A DNA stretch of 64,000 bases from Trichoplax adhaerens (GCF_000150275.1 NW_002060956.1:1201207-1265206), one strand, 5' to 3'. Counted from the first letter of the stretch, positions 1 to 14,553 are shown. Translations and numbers: made by a program. Notes: generated from the sequence alone by a model not told the origin.

Positions 1-1010
1 TATAGCTCTCCTAGACCAACTCCTAGTTAATTACTTGTTAGATTACTGTAACGAATCCGTACGGATTATATTATTAGAAGATAGATAGTTCCTACGATGT
101 GTTTACATAGAAATGATCAGTTGGCACAGTAGTTAAATCATTTTTTGCGTAGATTACAAGTATTCGTTTACCCGTATTAGGAGAAAAAAGCTGTAGAAAC
201 TGCATTTGGTAAAAATGAGCTTGCACAGAAAAAGATCAGCTCGAAGTTGATCACTGTTTTACTTCGATTACTACTACTGGTTTGTACCGATTATACTAGT
301 AGAAGGGTAGATCATTCCTACAGATGAATTTGCATAGAAAAGATCAGTTTGCACCGTAGTTGAATCATTATTGACGTAGGTGCATAGAATAAGTAAATTA
401 TTATACGGATGTTTTATTGAATCGTGAATAATTATGATACTATTACAGTATTCTATTTGTGGTACTGTAGAAGATAGCTGGGGAAATTGCAATTGGCATG
501 AGCTTGCACAAAAAACATCAGCTCGTAGTCAATCACTTGTAACTTAGATTACTTTTATGACTAACCATTGCAGATTATACGGTGAAGATATGTAATTCTT
601 AAAGATGAGTTTGCGCTTTTGAGCAGATTTACTACGAAGTGTAGCAGGCTTTGCATTTTGATCACGTTTGATATCCGTCATATTGTCATCTTCCTTCTGC
701 ACGACCTCATCGATAGTTGGACCGTAGGCAAAGAATCGTCTATAGTAAATATTACAGCAGTCAGCGCCAAACGACTAAACCAAAGACATTAACAGTTGCT
801 GAGATCGATCCGTCTATCCGTCCATGTAGTTCGAGTATGGAGAGCAAGTGTGCCGAACTGTACCCGTTTTAGTAGTCCTCGACTGAGCACAGTGTACAGT
901 GTACAGTATTACACTTTGTACTGTACACTGTATGTCTGTACTCAGTCTGAGGATGTACACCTTTGCGGCGGCGCAGCCACATCCATCATCTTTTCGCGGG
1001 AAAAGCAAAC
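1..1010. other. Upstream non-coding region of RNASEH2B
   Basis: No gene is supported here. About 60-660 holds a degenerate tandem repeat, listed separately. A minus-strand open frame at about 544-777 reads plausibly but matches nothing I recognise and partly overlaps the repeat. The last 130 bases before the RNASEH2B start include short GTAC/GTACA palindromic repeats (about 889-945), which probably lie in its promoter or 5' UTR. I see no clear TATA box. Confidence 0.5.
63..650. repeat. Degenerate tandem repeat, ~110-bp unit
   Basis: A motif of the form 'TTTGCATAGAAAAGATCAG' followed by '...GTAGTTGAATCA' recurs near 101, 219, 327, 499 and 605. A second motif, 'GATTATA..TAGAAG', recurs near 63, 289 and 573. 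The copies are too diverged for a simple satellite, and the alternation suggests a higher-order unit of about 226 bp built from two monomers. The array ends just before the RNASEH2B promoter region. Confidence 0.6.
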
Positions 1011-3305
1011 ATGGCCTCCGCTGCAAATCAGAATAAATGCCCTCAAAATCAATGGGTAGCTATTTTGCCAGGTTAGTTTTACTCCCTTCATAAATGATCA
1101 GACTGTTATTATAATACAATTTACTTTGAGCTATCATTTCATGATGATTAACTAGGTAATCCATTTTGATGCAATATCGACCGTTACTTGTTTAGTAATA
1201 CATGCATGACATAACAAGTGGCATGCTAGCCCATCATCATGAAATGTAATCTATGATTCTTGTGATTCTATTCTAATCTTCATGGATAGCTGCCATCGCT
1301 AATACCAATGGAAGCAAAAATCGTATTATAACCTTAAGACATCCACGATTTGGTAAGTAGTAATATTGCCATCGTTTAACTAAAATTGCAATACTTGTAG
1401 AAAGCCAACCTGATGATGCCTAGCAGTATTTGCAAGTACTGCACAGCTGGACTTCAATAAGAAACATAATTCTTTTCATTAGCCATGTTCTACGTAATCC
1501 TCGAATGAATAATCTACATCGTAAAATGACGACAAAATTCGTATTTTCAATTATGTTACTTAGATATTGGATGCCAATTTTTACTTTGTCAAGAATCTCA
1601 TTCTCTGTTTGAAATAATGGAATTTAAAGAAGAGCCACGATCCTGGTTTGTTAATAATACCGTCCAACAAAATGGAGCCTTATTAATATCAACACCTGTA
1701 GATCCTATATTTATGATTCTACCCTATCTTGCCAAAGTCAAGGACAAGGTACTTCTATTTGTGCAATAGCTAAGGATTATCTTACCACCCCCATTAAGTA
1801 CAGTAGTTGACTCTGGCTCATACAAGTCTCTTTGATCATATTCAGTTCATACCAATGGATCAAATTCTAATGGATGATAAATTTCCATCGTGTTCTCGGT
1901 TATATGACTGTGTTTCAGCGAACGACTTGGCTAAAGTATGCGAATGCAAAGGTAAGATACGCTATTATTGTGAAATAAATCTCACAAACTCATGCTTTCA
2001 TGATCAATATGAACATAATGTCACTCTGAATGGAAGATGACAATAATGGCAATTTTTATGCTAAGAGTTTACGAAAGATAGATGAAACTTGATTGATGCA
2101 TTCATAGGAATAAGCGGTCTACCATGTGTTTTTTATATTGTATGATCTTTTTAAATCCACTCATTAATTATTAGACACTTTGTACGGTACATCTTCTACA
2201 TTAAAGTATACGTAGTAAAGTTAGTCATGATTGGAAAGAAACCTGTGCTAATCATCTATACTAATACTATCATCAATGCGTGACACGTTGGCAACTTAAC
2301 TTTAACCAATTACCTTATTATCATAGGCAGTGAAGATCTTTTTGCTTATCGATTGAGTACAGATAAATTAATAGGATGGATTCAAAGAAAAGTTAGTACT
2401 ACATAGCTAAAAAAATTTTCATCTCCTATAAGAAAGGTGTAGTAGGTTGCCAAAGCTATCATTAGACTAATGAAAATGTCCTTGTTATCATACAGATAGA
2501 AAGAGTGGCAGATGATTTACGGCACCTGGGTGTCTATGCTGGAACAGGGTCTCAGTCAGAAACATTTACTCGTAGTTCTAAAGATAGCAGCACCAGTAAA
2601 GGTAGCTATATGACTAGTGCTAAACATTAACGTGGTTATTCTTATTCGTGATGTTTAATACTCTGCCATATCCAATGCCTAGATGACTACATCAAGTATA
2701 CGTTCGGTCTAATATCGGATTATCTATCTAAAGATATTTGTGCACTCGTTGAGAAAAAGATGAAGTAAAGTAGATAGATGATATTAAAATTTTACACGAT
2801 TTAATAAGTAATTCTTTATATCGTATTTCCATCCAATGTACTGTTTCATTTCAGCATTACGTCACAAAAAATAGAAATGCCACCTTCTAAGGTTAATAGT
2901 ATTAAATTCTTTGCCTTCGATACGTATGCTAATTTACTGCGAAAATTTATATTTGTTACTGTTTATTCAGAAACTGAAGCAAGAGACAAAATCCCAAGGA
3001 CCCACAGATGATTACACAAAATTTAATCCGCCATCAACGTTGGCAGCTCAAGTTCAGTCGTCTCATGATGATAAGGTACATTGACTGATTATACAACGTT
3101 GCTATGTTCTCATTCAGTCGAAGCTAATCGAATGATAATTTATCTAACAGCTACTGTAACACTCATACATATACTGATTTTCATCGTTAATTCCTTTTAA
3201 AAGGCTAGAAAATTAACCTCAAGTGAACGAAAATTAAAGAAAGTAGATAAAACCAATATAAAATCAATTAGTAGCTATTTCTTCCGAGACAAAAAAGCAT
3301 CGTAA
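1011..3305 (+). CDS. RNASEH2B: Ribonuclease H2 subunit B
   Basis: Non-catalytic subunit of the nuclear RNase H2 heterotrimer (A-B-C), which removes ribonucleotides from DNA and degrades RNA/DNA hybrids. Exons: 1011-1071, 1290-1352, 1564-1748, 1846-1951, 2327-2391, 2496-2601, 2683-2764, 2855-2891, 2971-3075, 3204-3305. Together they give an uninterrupted frame of 303 aa; the human protein is 312 aa. Recognisable blocks are FKEEPRSWFVNNTVQ and STPVDPIFMILPYL in the triple-barrel part, MDQILMDDKFPSC, LISDYLSKDIC in the helical part, and PPSK..DDYTKFN. The C-terminal IKSISSYFF corresponds to the PCNA-interacting (PIP) segment of the human protein (MKSIDTFF). All junctions are GT/AG with matching phases. 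The start is the first ATG that gives the conserved N-terminal barrel. The orthology call is secure; exon 2 is the least conserved part. Confidence 0.93.
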
Positions 3306-6300
3306 ATAGGCTTCCTAAGCGACCATGCGTTCTATATTCTGTACATATATTCGTATGTAGTAATACGCGTATGTAATATAATTTGATCATGTTCGTATGG
3401 CATTCATTGTAATAATATAATTATTAAACCTATCTGCACAACAGAATAAGTATTAAAAAGTGTAACCTTATACTGGACTGCTATGTCGGCAATTTTTACA
3501 TTCAAGTTTACTGTATGCATGATATTCAGAAGCACCTGGTTCTTTATCTGAAATGTGTAAGGCATGATTAAAAGTATTAATTCTTTTCATAAAGTGTTAT
3601 GTTCATCTAAAGACTTTACTATTAGCGCAAAGCTACGAGTATAATGATTTTAATAAATGATCTGTCAGATGCCGTGATAGATGCTAAAGGAATTCGTCAT
3701 ATTTCTACGGGAAGATTTCAAACAAATAGCGTTTCCTTGTTTTCACATTCTAACTTATTATTATGCTGTGTAGCAAAGGTTAGTGTAATTTCGTTCTCGA
3801 ATGTAAATTGATTGCCAGCAAAATAATTTAGACCATTGCCTCTTTGCTATTTGGAAGTGCAGCCATATGATCCTAACAATGTAGTACAGAGAATCGAAAA
3901 GCACAAAAACAAAAATATTTGTGTATTGTTAGAGATTTTGATTATATGATTTAGGGAATTATTTTTCAAAGGAAATTTTCTATCTTGTGCATGAAATCTT
4001 TCAACATGATCGCAGCCTCGATTTTATTTATTTTATAAAAAATGGTTGCTAGGATCTAATAATTATCCCTGAGCTAATGATATTTAAATGGTCAATTTAA
4101 ACAATAAATATTTAAAAAATGCGACAATAATGCGTATCATTAAGATACGTACAAGTCTATGAATACGGAACAAAAGCGCATAAAAAGGAAATTTCATTCA
4201 AAATTTATTAAATTGATATTAATAGTATATTGTACCGTACTGTTTTACTCTGCGTAAATTTGAATTTAAAAATTTCTAGTACTTTTAAACTTTGATTATG
4301 TATTTAGTTTGGTTTCAGCGCCCATCATTATTTATAATATTCTAGCTAATACACAAATACCCCATTAGAGATATTGATAGGACGTAGCAATTAACCTGCC
4401 GATCTATGTAAAAGTCCTTGTAGGGTATAGCAAGCACTATTTATCTGACACTTTTGCAGCTATGAATTAAATGTACGGTATTATTCAGTTGGGTTGCCAT
4501 GTCATCGGAGGATAGTTTCAAGGTAAAGAATTTTAGGATACAGGAATATCGCCTCTTGTCATAAACTTATCATGGTTTTATAGTTACCATTTGTCGTCTA
4601 TCCTGCAAGCAGCCGAGTTTTCAGAAATAGTCTCTATTAATAATTATAGTTTATCTATTACTCAGTAATGCAATATTACAATTGATTGTTATTCGATGTC
4701 ATTATCGATGAACAAGCAGGTGATATCAGCAAGATACAAATACCTTTACAGTAACGTTAATTTATCTTCTGCTTATCTAACAGATTTTAATAATTTTTCT
4801 TATTCTCCACATATATGAAATTGCATGAAATGTGAGACATGGCGAATTAATCGAAATCTTAAAAGGAAAGAATAAATATTCGTATAATCTACCATTCCAT
4901 GTTACAAAGGTACTATAGTTATTTTCTTATATTGAAATTGATCAAACGAAAATTTTCAATATGAATTGAATAGAATAATAGAATAATGACTTAGCATTTT
5001 CATCGCCTTTATCTCCTTTTCCCAATTGAAATTGGAAGGGTCTAAATTTTATATGGAAATCAATTCATCAATGATCAATTGAGGTACTCAGTTTATAACG
5101 TGTCATGTGTGTGGTGCCATCACCAACATGAGTTTAAATTGAATGCGATTGAATTTTAGACGATCCAATTACTGTGATTAATTGCTTAAGGAATCACTGA
5201 TTACATCGCCATTTTTAAGACTAGACTACTAGCTGATTGATATCAAGTTAGAGAAACTAGTGTTAAATCAATAGCTAGAAAACAGCAAGGAATTGACTAC
5301 TTCAATTTAAAGTTATGTTATAGCTTGTACGATAAGCGAATCTTTTAGAATGAAAATATTTCTATTTCATCCTTATGATTCAGGTATGGCTAATACTATC
5401 TATATGCTATCATCTTATACTTGAGTAACTATATTATAATATGGTCAAGCTATTCGTCTATTCCATGTATTAGAGTTTTATTAATTATATTATGAATTTT
5501 ATCTAATTTTCCTAATCATGCAACTAGCTAAACATTTCTTTTGTGACAGATAAGGCGTTACAGTAACATCAGAAATAAAAACAGAATCATCGCTACCCTG
5601 ACGCATGATCTATCTCCTCTATTAATTTTCGGCCAAGCAGCACAACAACAAAGATTATTAATAATGTAAAATAGTGAGGTATTATAATTATTATTAAAAC
5701 TCAATAGACAAGAATAATACTTGGTGATTAATTAAGAGCGAGGTCAAGGATGAGGTCGAGCGTAGGAAGTGCAGTAAATCCTGTTAAAATATCATCCGTC
5801 CAGTTATTATTCTATCATCACGTAAAATAAAATAAATTACATTTGATTATCGGTATATAAAAACAAGATACATTTCTTCCTAAAACTGAATCGAATTTAT
5901 CGATGTCATATTGATATAATTACCAGTAAGTGGTAGCTAGTTTGGCTGGCTATTTGACTAGCTACGACTGCGCACTATAATTATTCTTATAATTTGACAG
6001 CCATTCTTGGCAGGCGTGTCTGTAGAATTAACAAGTTTCGCTCTTAATAATCTTAATAGCGACAAATTAGTCTGATGCATACTTTGGACGAGATGGTCAA
6101 ATTCTGTAGTACTTTACTTCAAATTACTACGTATATGCGTACATATTCGTATTAATAAATTGTTGATCAATTTTTATTTTGTGTCAAAGTTGCGTTAAGT
6201 CGACCAGAGTGCCAAGAAAGTGGAATCAAAGTTTGATAGAAGTTTTGTAGTTTGATTTCTACATATTTCATTTCATTACACTCATGCCAAGATTTCAATA

Positions 6301-9300
6301 ATTTGGAATAATTTGCTGAATCTATTATAGGGAATGACAATTTGGTTAGCTTAGTAAATTAAAAGTATGATGCTATCTGATTTTGAATCCTACTAACCTG
6401 ATAATCGACTTTAAAATTTTAATACCCACTTTCTCTTAGAAAGAAAGAAGAAAATTTACACCAATATCACCTAAAAAACTACTTTATTTGTTGCTTTAAT
6501 GCAATAGATACTGCATAATTTATATATTGATTTCACTACTATTTGAAATTCTACTTGAAAATTAGACAGCAGGGAAGATTTTTAAATTAGTGGTATTTTC
6601 TAGTAGTGAAGAAGTTACGATAAATTAAGACTAAAATAGAAAATTTAAAGAATTTGATATGTTTCATGTAAGAAAATAATATCGAATGTGCAGTACAATA
6701 AAAGGTGTTATTCAGATGTTAGCTTTAATAATGTTTACCTATCTAGATAAGCATATCCAATCGTAGAATAGTTGATATTGAAATGTAAATATTATATCAT
6801 GAAGGAGATACCACTATTTAAAGTGGTTTACGCGGCAGAAAGTATACGTAAATTAAGGTAAGTAATATTGAACCAAGGATATTTATCGAGTCTATAATAC
6901 GAATCAATTATCCTAGATTATTACTACGGCAGTAAATTTTATTTATCTTACTATCCTGTCATCAAAGCTACGTCTTAATAAATCATTTATTAAAAGTTTG
7001 CATATTATGCAACTATAGATTATCAATAACATTATAGGCTATCATTATATGTTTTCTTATACAAAATCAGAAAATAATTATCCTTGCAAGCTTCCAGTAG
7101 CAGTCTGTAATAAGCAGTATAGCTTTGTATGTAAAAGAATTTAGCTAGATGCTCATTGCATATCCTAGTTGATAATTTCGCCTCGACACATTGTGAAGAA
7201 AATTAACACTTGAGGATAGCCATAGATCGGTAGTCAAATAGCTTATCAAAATGGAAATATAGCCTTTAAAAGTCATGTACAACATATATTCATTACCCTT
7301 CGCTGTATAACTTGGATTTTAATTTAGCATTGGAATAAATATGGTCTATGAAATACCGGCATTTGATAGATTATTTTGTCATTGATCATGCTCAAAGCTA
7401 ACCTCTAGGTGCAATGATAGCAAATGAATAAGCTATGTATAAATATTCAAACTGTCGTCAGTATCACAGCACTGACAGAGGATTGCACAACTCAAGCTAA
7501 TTTTACGATGTATGTATATACATGATGAATAAATATTTAGCGGCTTATTTATTCATTAATCATGAATTAATCCTTGATTACTAACAGTCGCATGTCTATA
7601 TAAACATATATTCCAGTTAGTATTTCTAATTTATGGTTAAAGCACACAATTTTTACATTATTTCTTTAATACATGTAAATTCGTATATTTGAAAGATGAA
7701 TATTTGCTACCCCCAAATCGCCTCACATTGTCATGAGTAAATTAATAAAAGATACGTAGGTGCAAATACACTCTCGCTCGTACTATTGCATCCTAGCAGA
7801 ATTATATAGTTTTAAAATTGTTTTGAATCTAGTGGTACATACAGTATATGAAAGATTAGTATTTAGACTTTGTTTACAATGGATTACGAATTTTATCGAA
7901 ACAGTAATTATAAATTTGTAAAAGCCATTTAAATATATAATTATATGTTTCTAGCGAAATTTCGGCATCATCGATATAAAATCATTTAAGTTCAATTTAG
8001 TTGGTAAATATCCACCATCCGTAATGGATCAATACTTGATTCTCATTTATTATTATTAACGAACTAAATTAATTTATAGTGACGATAAATTAATTGAACA
8101 AAAACCATTTGCGATATTTTTGCCTATCGCATATAATAATAAGATTGTAAAGTTTTAAATTCACTAAAAAAAGATAGATATCAGCTACGAAGGATTAATT
8201 TTGATAACTTATTTTTTGTCAACAACTACCAATAAAACTGATGTAGAAGAACGACAAGTTGATCTGACTAGAACTAAGTCCATACTGCAACACGAATATA
8301 ACAACTGCACGGGTTTTTATTTAAGCTTGAAATAACACATCTACGAAAGATCGAGGTTTAATGACTCATTTGTCATCGGTTATCAATTATAATACCATGT
8401 AAAAATAATAAACTTGTACCAGATAGTCATAATTTTACAGTTAAATCGATACAAGTGCGCTAAGGACAGTGATAGATATATTTGTATAAATGATTAGATT
8501 ACAATTTCTATTTCATACAATATACTAAATACAATCAACATGGAGTGAAATTAATACAGGAAGAAATCGATTGCAGTCCTGTAGAATATATCAATCCATT
8601 AAAAATGGATGTATCTTAGGTTTTTTGCCCTACTTTGATGTTTTTTATATTATTATAATTCATTCTTATTACTATTAATAGGAATAATATTTTTTATTAA
8701 ATTTGTAACAATAGGCAAATGATTATCATTCTTCAGCGGCTAAGCTAATCAAGTTGGTATTGCCATTCTAATTCTAGCTGTAAATTTAATATTGTATTGA
8801 TAATGTAGACATAATAATTGTCGGCGTTGTTGATTACCATTTTATTCTTCCATTTCAACCCATTCTTAATGTTTGATTGTTGTCATTCTACCTTATTCCT
8901 TTATCATGCCAGTAGGGTAAATTATTGTAGAATAGAAATTAATTTTAACTTATAAATGGTCTAAATCTGTCCATCACTGGCAATGACGAAGCAAGATATT
9001 ATAAAAATAGATTAATCAGTGTAAAAGATTTGAATTAAACTTATGCATACATCGAAAATAATGTAATAATGCTGTATTTGCATTCCAGCTGTATAAGTTG
9101 ATAAAGCACAAAAGAACAGTAGTATTTCAGTATTGTCCAAGTCTTTATCTTCTTCTCTTTCACACATTTACTTTCTCTATTAATCCAGTATAAATTTGAA
9201 TGTTTTCGGGATACATCGTCTTCAACACTAATAACTTGAAATACTGTTCGTCGTCACTATATTGTGTCAAAGCAATTCAAAAAAATTTGAATGTAGATAA

Positions 9301-9439
9301 ATTCGCCGCCAACTAAAGTTTGAAGAAACCGGTCTTACTTTATGGTATACAAGATTGGTCCTATTTATCCATCGTGAAAGGCGTCAAGACGTAAAATTAA
9401 AGGTAAGTTAACTAACTCTATCCCGTATACATTTGTATA

Positions 9440-10120
9440 TGTTCTTTTCAATAATAGTATAGATACTGAATGCCTTCAATGAAGGCCACTATTCATTTTT
9501 GAGCATTTTCTAGCCTGAAATGACTTTATCAAATCGGACTAAAAATCTTCTTTTTAATCCAAAATCCATTATTATTTTATCGAAAATTTCCCTCTTAAAT
9601 ATTTTCTGGTGATTCAATGCCGTCTATTTTTGATCATTTAATGTGGACAACGATACTATGATAAAAGTATCAATCAAATGAAAGCTATAGATTATGGGAT
9701 GAATATCTATCAGGATTAGGTTTTTTCATTATTAGAAAACGAAATCTATCCATTCTCATCATTTATACATTTACTTGTAGTCATTAAATGCATCTATTTT
9801 GCTTATTTAACTTGAATAACGGCACTATGATAAAGTATCAATCATATGGAAGATACAAATTGAGGGATAAATTATGAAGATCCATCATGATCTGTTTTAT
9901 ATATTATTTTAAAAATAAAACATAAATCCTTGTTTTCCTTATTGATACTTATATTTGTAATGATTCAAAGTTCATTTATTTTGACCATCAAAGTGAATAA
10001 CGGTACTATGATAAAAGCATTAACCCGATAGAGGATATAGACGAAGGGACGGATTATGACTTAATCCATCATATTTAGGTAAACACAAGATAAAAAATTA
10101 AAATATGCACCTTCCCATTA
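9440..10120. repeat. Degenerate tandem array, ~170-180-bp unit
   Basis: The core 'ACTATGATAAA(A)G.AT.AA' recurs at about 9655, 9824 and 10005. Each is preceded by a 'GATTCAA/TTAAATG..CTATTTTG' segment and followed by a 'GGGATGAAT/GGGATAAAT/GGGACGGAT' segment. A worse copy lies at 9470-9600. Copy spacing is 169 and 181 bp. Diverged copies make this an old array with no coding potential. Confidence 0.6.
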
Positions 10121-10244
10121 GAGCTACAAATATTAATGATGATGGTTCAAATTTTGAATTTAAACTATTCGATATAAATAGTAGTACATGGCTGATTTCT
10201 ACTTGATGAAACAATTTCTACATTCTCATTATTCGAATATGCAC

Positions 10245-10460
10245 CTACTAAAATTTAAAATCTTTTAATTTGAGCCATTAATTAGACATGATTAATGACT
10301 ATAACGCTGTCAAGCATCATTAGCATGAATTTATACATTCTTTTTAGTTGTATATTTCCTTACTAAAATTTAAAACCTTTTAATTTGAATTATTTAACAG
10401 ATACAATTCATAATCATAATGCTATCAAGCATTATTAGCATAGATTGAGCATTGAATTGT
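10245..10460. repeat. Two-copy tandem repeat, ~116-bp unit
   Basis: 'CTAAAATTTAAAA.CTTTTAATTTGA' begins at about 10249 and again at about 10365. Each copy continues through an 'ATAA.GCT.TCAAGCAT.ATTAGCAT' segment. It lies just downstream of the 170-180-bp array and may be a derivative of it. Confidence 0.6.
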
Positions 10461-10559
10461 AACTAGATTTCTCTCCTATTTGAATATTCTATGACGTTAA
10501 AATGAAATCTATGTAATACGACGATTTCATATTTCTTACTTTGGCCGTCCAACATGAAT

Positions 10560-10830
10560 AAGGGTGGTCAAAATACCGACTAAATGATTGGATTAAGGAT
10601 TGTACCGTATCTGCAGCCTCCATTGTAATTATCGAAATTGACTATTAGATGGAAATTAAGTTTCCATGTTATGGGTATTAATTTCATCTCTTGACTACCA
10701 CAACAGCTTGATCAAAATATCAATCCTGAGGATAGATTCAGAATCGACTGTATTCATTAATTATTAACAGATTTTTTTACGAGATGGAAATTAAATCTGT
10801 ATTTCTATCATTCTACTACAGTAGAAATGA
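10560..10830. repeat. Two diverged repeats, ~145 bp apart
   Basis: Two stretches read 'TCAAAATA.C.A.' followed by 'GATTGGATTAAGG..TGTA' or 'GATAGATTCAG..CTGTA', and then a 'GATGGAAATTAA' segment. The first starts near 10570 and the second near 10714. The 'AAATATCAATC' part recalls the 9.4-10.1-kb array, so the whole 9.4-10.8-kb block may be one ancient array. Confidence 0.4.
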
Positions 10831-13399
10831 ATACTTGAATTGAAGAGAGATGACAAGGGATGATTACTTTCAATCTTTTAGCACTCTCCTATTTTCTACT
10901 GTCATTTACTCTTCTTTTCGTGCATGGTATACTGTCTTGTTTTCAGAAGGTTGTTACACCGCTCCAATATTGTCATAGCTGTAAGATTGCACTATTCGTC
11001 AGCTGGTATAATAGTTGAATCCTAATTTAAAATGGAAATGAACAGAAAAGAATCTGATCGTAATATCGACCAATGGACCCGTTGTTCGAATCAGTTCGCA
11101 TCCACTTGAAATTTTAATCAATTTTTGGATTCCCATTTCTGGTCTGCCTTGCCCTTAATACTTGCTATAATTCGTCTCGTGTCTCATTATTGTTAATGTC
11201 TTAAAATATCCTTTCAAAACTAGTACAATACCCTAAATACTCTGCCTGTTTTCAATTAGCAGAAAATGATGACATAAACGCACTATGGCAACGAATTACC
11301 ATGCTATCTATACTGTAGGCATGTAAAATTTTAAGTTGGTTTGATTTGTAATCGTTTCTTCGCTTTACCTCACCATAAAACTGCATCTTCTATCCTCAAT
11401 GATATTATTAAAGCTACATGCTGATGTAAAGTCTTACTTTCTAGCCAATCTTTTTATTTATCACCAAGTATACTAGAGCTGTTACTCCTGAAAAAGTGGA
11501 CAGTTATTTTATCGTTCTACTATTTTAATTTAGTCAAGTCGTTGTTTTTTTCTTTTTCGAAGGCTATTGTTTACTTAATTTTGCCTTGACAACCTATTAA
11601 AAGTCGCGAACGGCTATTACCGAATTTGTTCTTTTTATAATTATCAGCAGTCTTGATTCATTAATTTGCTATTGGAGTTTAATTTACTTTGAATAACTAA
11701 TCAATTTTTGACCACCATACTGACTGTGATTGTAATATCGACGAAATTTTATACCAACAAGGTAGCAATAACTTGATAATTAGTTTTACTGTAGGTCTTT
11801 TGATTTTACTAGAGGAGTGTTACGGAGTAACTTTTAAGCAGCTGTCGTAACAGATTCCATAAGATAATCTTTCCAAGAATGTATTTACATACCGTTATCT
11901 ATGATGTTTTACATATTTTTTAATAGATAACTACATAGCTTTATAATATTATCTATAAACTGATAATAAATGCTTATATCGATTCGTTATAAATTGACTG
12001 ACTTTTCAATAAAGTTTGGATTCAGTTATGTCTTAGACAGACTAGTGATGTTATTATTCCTCCTGACGATAGGAGATTGTCAGTATTTAGCTAAAAGTCG
12101 TACTGTAGGTTAATATCAGGGAGGACAAACCTGACAGTAGATTCGTAGTATAATTTTTACAATATTTTTAGCATTTTCCTCGTTACAAATTTCGATTTGT
12201 AATAAGTAGATAAAAATGAAATAATCGATTGGATTTACTAACAAATACAGTAGTCAAAGTGAACTTTCTTTATTTCAGACACATAAACAGACTTACTGTG
12301 CTACATCCCTACTACCGGTAAAGTCGTTCTCTTGCTGGACATTCTCACCTTTGCATAGCGGTAGCTGCGCCTGTATAGTTAGCACTCACTAAAAGTATCT
12401 ACTATAATCATCATCTAGCTTAAATAGGATGGAGATAAAAGATAGTTTTAGCATGATGACAGAATAAGTGGGCTAATTTCGGTCAAGGCAGCGACATGAA
12501 TGGATGAGTCTAAGTAGCAGCTATAAATCACTCCTGATGTCTAATGTTTAATTAACATGATTTTGTCTTATTTCACTATGTACATCATAATAGATCCATT
12601 ATATATTTGTAACTAAGGAGGTTAGTAAACTGTTTACAAATACCTTTACATAGAGGCATAGTATATAGGTTTCCAGATAGAAGCAAGCACCATGATTATT
12701 AAGACTATTATAGTTCTCTAAAAGGAGAAGTTATAAATGTTTTATAGAATAATGGTAATCATAAATATGGAAAAGTGGTATACAAAAAATTGGCTATAAA
12801 TTGCAGAAACTGTTTTCGTAGATCTTTCCCGGATTATCTACTTTAAGTCTATTTATTCATTGGACTTATATCGACTATACGACAAAAGTAAGCTATTCGT
12901 CTAATTTATAATAAGGACTTGGAGGACGGATATTGATTAATTATTCTAAATCTGTCATATCTAATGAACTTTGTACAGTACAGTTACCGGAGTATCCAAC
13001 CGGCATTTTATGAGCCTACTTATCCAAATCTTTTCTATCTAGCTTAAGTAGCGGTCATAATCTTAGATTTTTATCGGCTATTCTCGATCTGTTGAATTAA
13101 CTAAGATTTATTAACGTAACTTACGCCTTACTAGCATGTGTTGTAATCTTTACCTTGTTTCTGATATTGGTTTTAATTGCGGAAATGGATTAATTTTATG
13201 AACTGATTTAATTTATCGGCTAGAACTTACCTATTTGTAAACATCATCCTGAGATCGAAGCTTCTATCTTCGTTTTACTAATTTATTTTTAATCATGAAT
13301 AAGTTCAAGTCCTTTATAGCGACTGATTTATCTTCAAATCTATCCAACTCCATTATTTTGATCTACTCTTAATTAAATTTTCAACTTTTTATATAGTAA

Positions 13400-14553
13400 A
13401 ATTAAATCATCTCGATTTTAAGTGAATCATTTAACCTAAAATCATGTTAAATGGAGTTTTCGAACTAATCGCGGGAAGTGCCATCTATTTTCATACCTGG
13501 AGGTGCCTACCTGATATCACAACATGATTATATAAGTTATTTTGCTCGTAGACTCCCGTCTCTGATTGAATCGTAGAATGGATAGTTTTTTTTCCTTATT
13601 GATTGACTTGCATTAGTTTACTAGGTAAATAACAACAAAGTTAAATCATCTCCTCGATTTCACATAAATTATTTGACTCAGAATCACGTTACATGAAAAT
13701 TTTCAAACTAATTGCGGAAGTACCATGCTCAAACTTGGTTAGTTGCTATCGCAACAAGATATTATAAATTATTTCCCTCGGAGACTCCCGTCTTGGACAG
13801 AATCGTAGAATTGCCTAGCCTTTTCCTATCAATTGACTAGAACGGATATACTGAGTAAGTAACAAATACATTAAGAGCGAAATTAAATCATCTCCTCGAT
13901 TCAAGTAAACCATTTAACCTAAAATCACCTTAAATGAAATTTTTCGAGCTAATTGTGTCAAGTAACATACTCAAAGGTGCCTGCCTAATTACGATCACAA
14001 CAAGATCTTATAAATTGTTTTGCTCATAGAACTTCTATCTTATATAGAATCATAGAAATAAGTGGTCTTTCCCCATCGACTGAATTGGGTTGATTTACTG
14101 ACTAAATAAGAGCAAAATCTAATCATCTTGATTTCAAGTAAACCATTTAAACTAGAATCACGTTAAATTAAAATTTTCAAAATAATCGCTGAAAGTATCA
14201 TCTGTTTGCATGCCTGAAGGTACCTAGCTAGTAACACAACAAGAACTTATAAGTTATTTTGCGCATAGACTCCAGTCTCAAATGGAATCGTAGATATGCG
14301 AATTTTTTACCTATCAATTGACTAGGATTGATTTGCTGAGTAAATAACAGCAAAATTATTAATTCAGAATTATATTTAATGGAATCTTTCGAGCTAATTG
14401 CGGAATGTATCATCTGTTTTCAAATCTGAAGGTGCCTAGCTAATATGACAACAACATCTTAAAAATTATTTTACTCATAGACTCCCGCTCCAGGTAGAAT
14501 CGTCGGTATGAGTTTTGTCTTTTCCCTATCGATTAATTAAGATTGATTTGATA
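13400..14553. repeat. Tandem array, ~240-bp unit, five copies
   Basis: The segment 'TTAAATCATCTCCTCGATT' or a variant starts at about 13402, 13641, 13882 and 14117, giving spacings of 239, 241 and about 236 bp. A fifth copy, lacking this first segment, covers about 14345-14553. Shared blocks include 'TTTTCGAACTAATCGCGG', 'GAAGGTGCCTAGCTA', 'ACAACAAGATCTTATAA' and 'AGACTCCCGTCT'. Copies are similar enough to place a local amplification more recent than that of the other arrays in the window. No coding potential is seen. Confidence 0.8.

Noticed and set aside
544-777. Minus-strand open frame with protein-like composition (YRRFFAYGPTIDEVV)
   Set aside because: No recognisable similarity, no convincing start or splice site, and the 3' part overlaps the degenerate repeat.
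796-1059. Plus-strand open frame across the RNASEH2B start
   Set aside because: It is in another frame from the RNASEH2B exon and includes GTAC repeat sequence; a shadow.
1401-1560. Possible RNASEH2B exon starting after TTGTAG at 1400
   Set aside because: Read in the phase left by exon 2 it hits TAG after seven codons. The acceptor at 1563 restores the family alignment (CQFLLCQESHSLFEI) without a stop.
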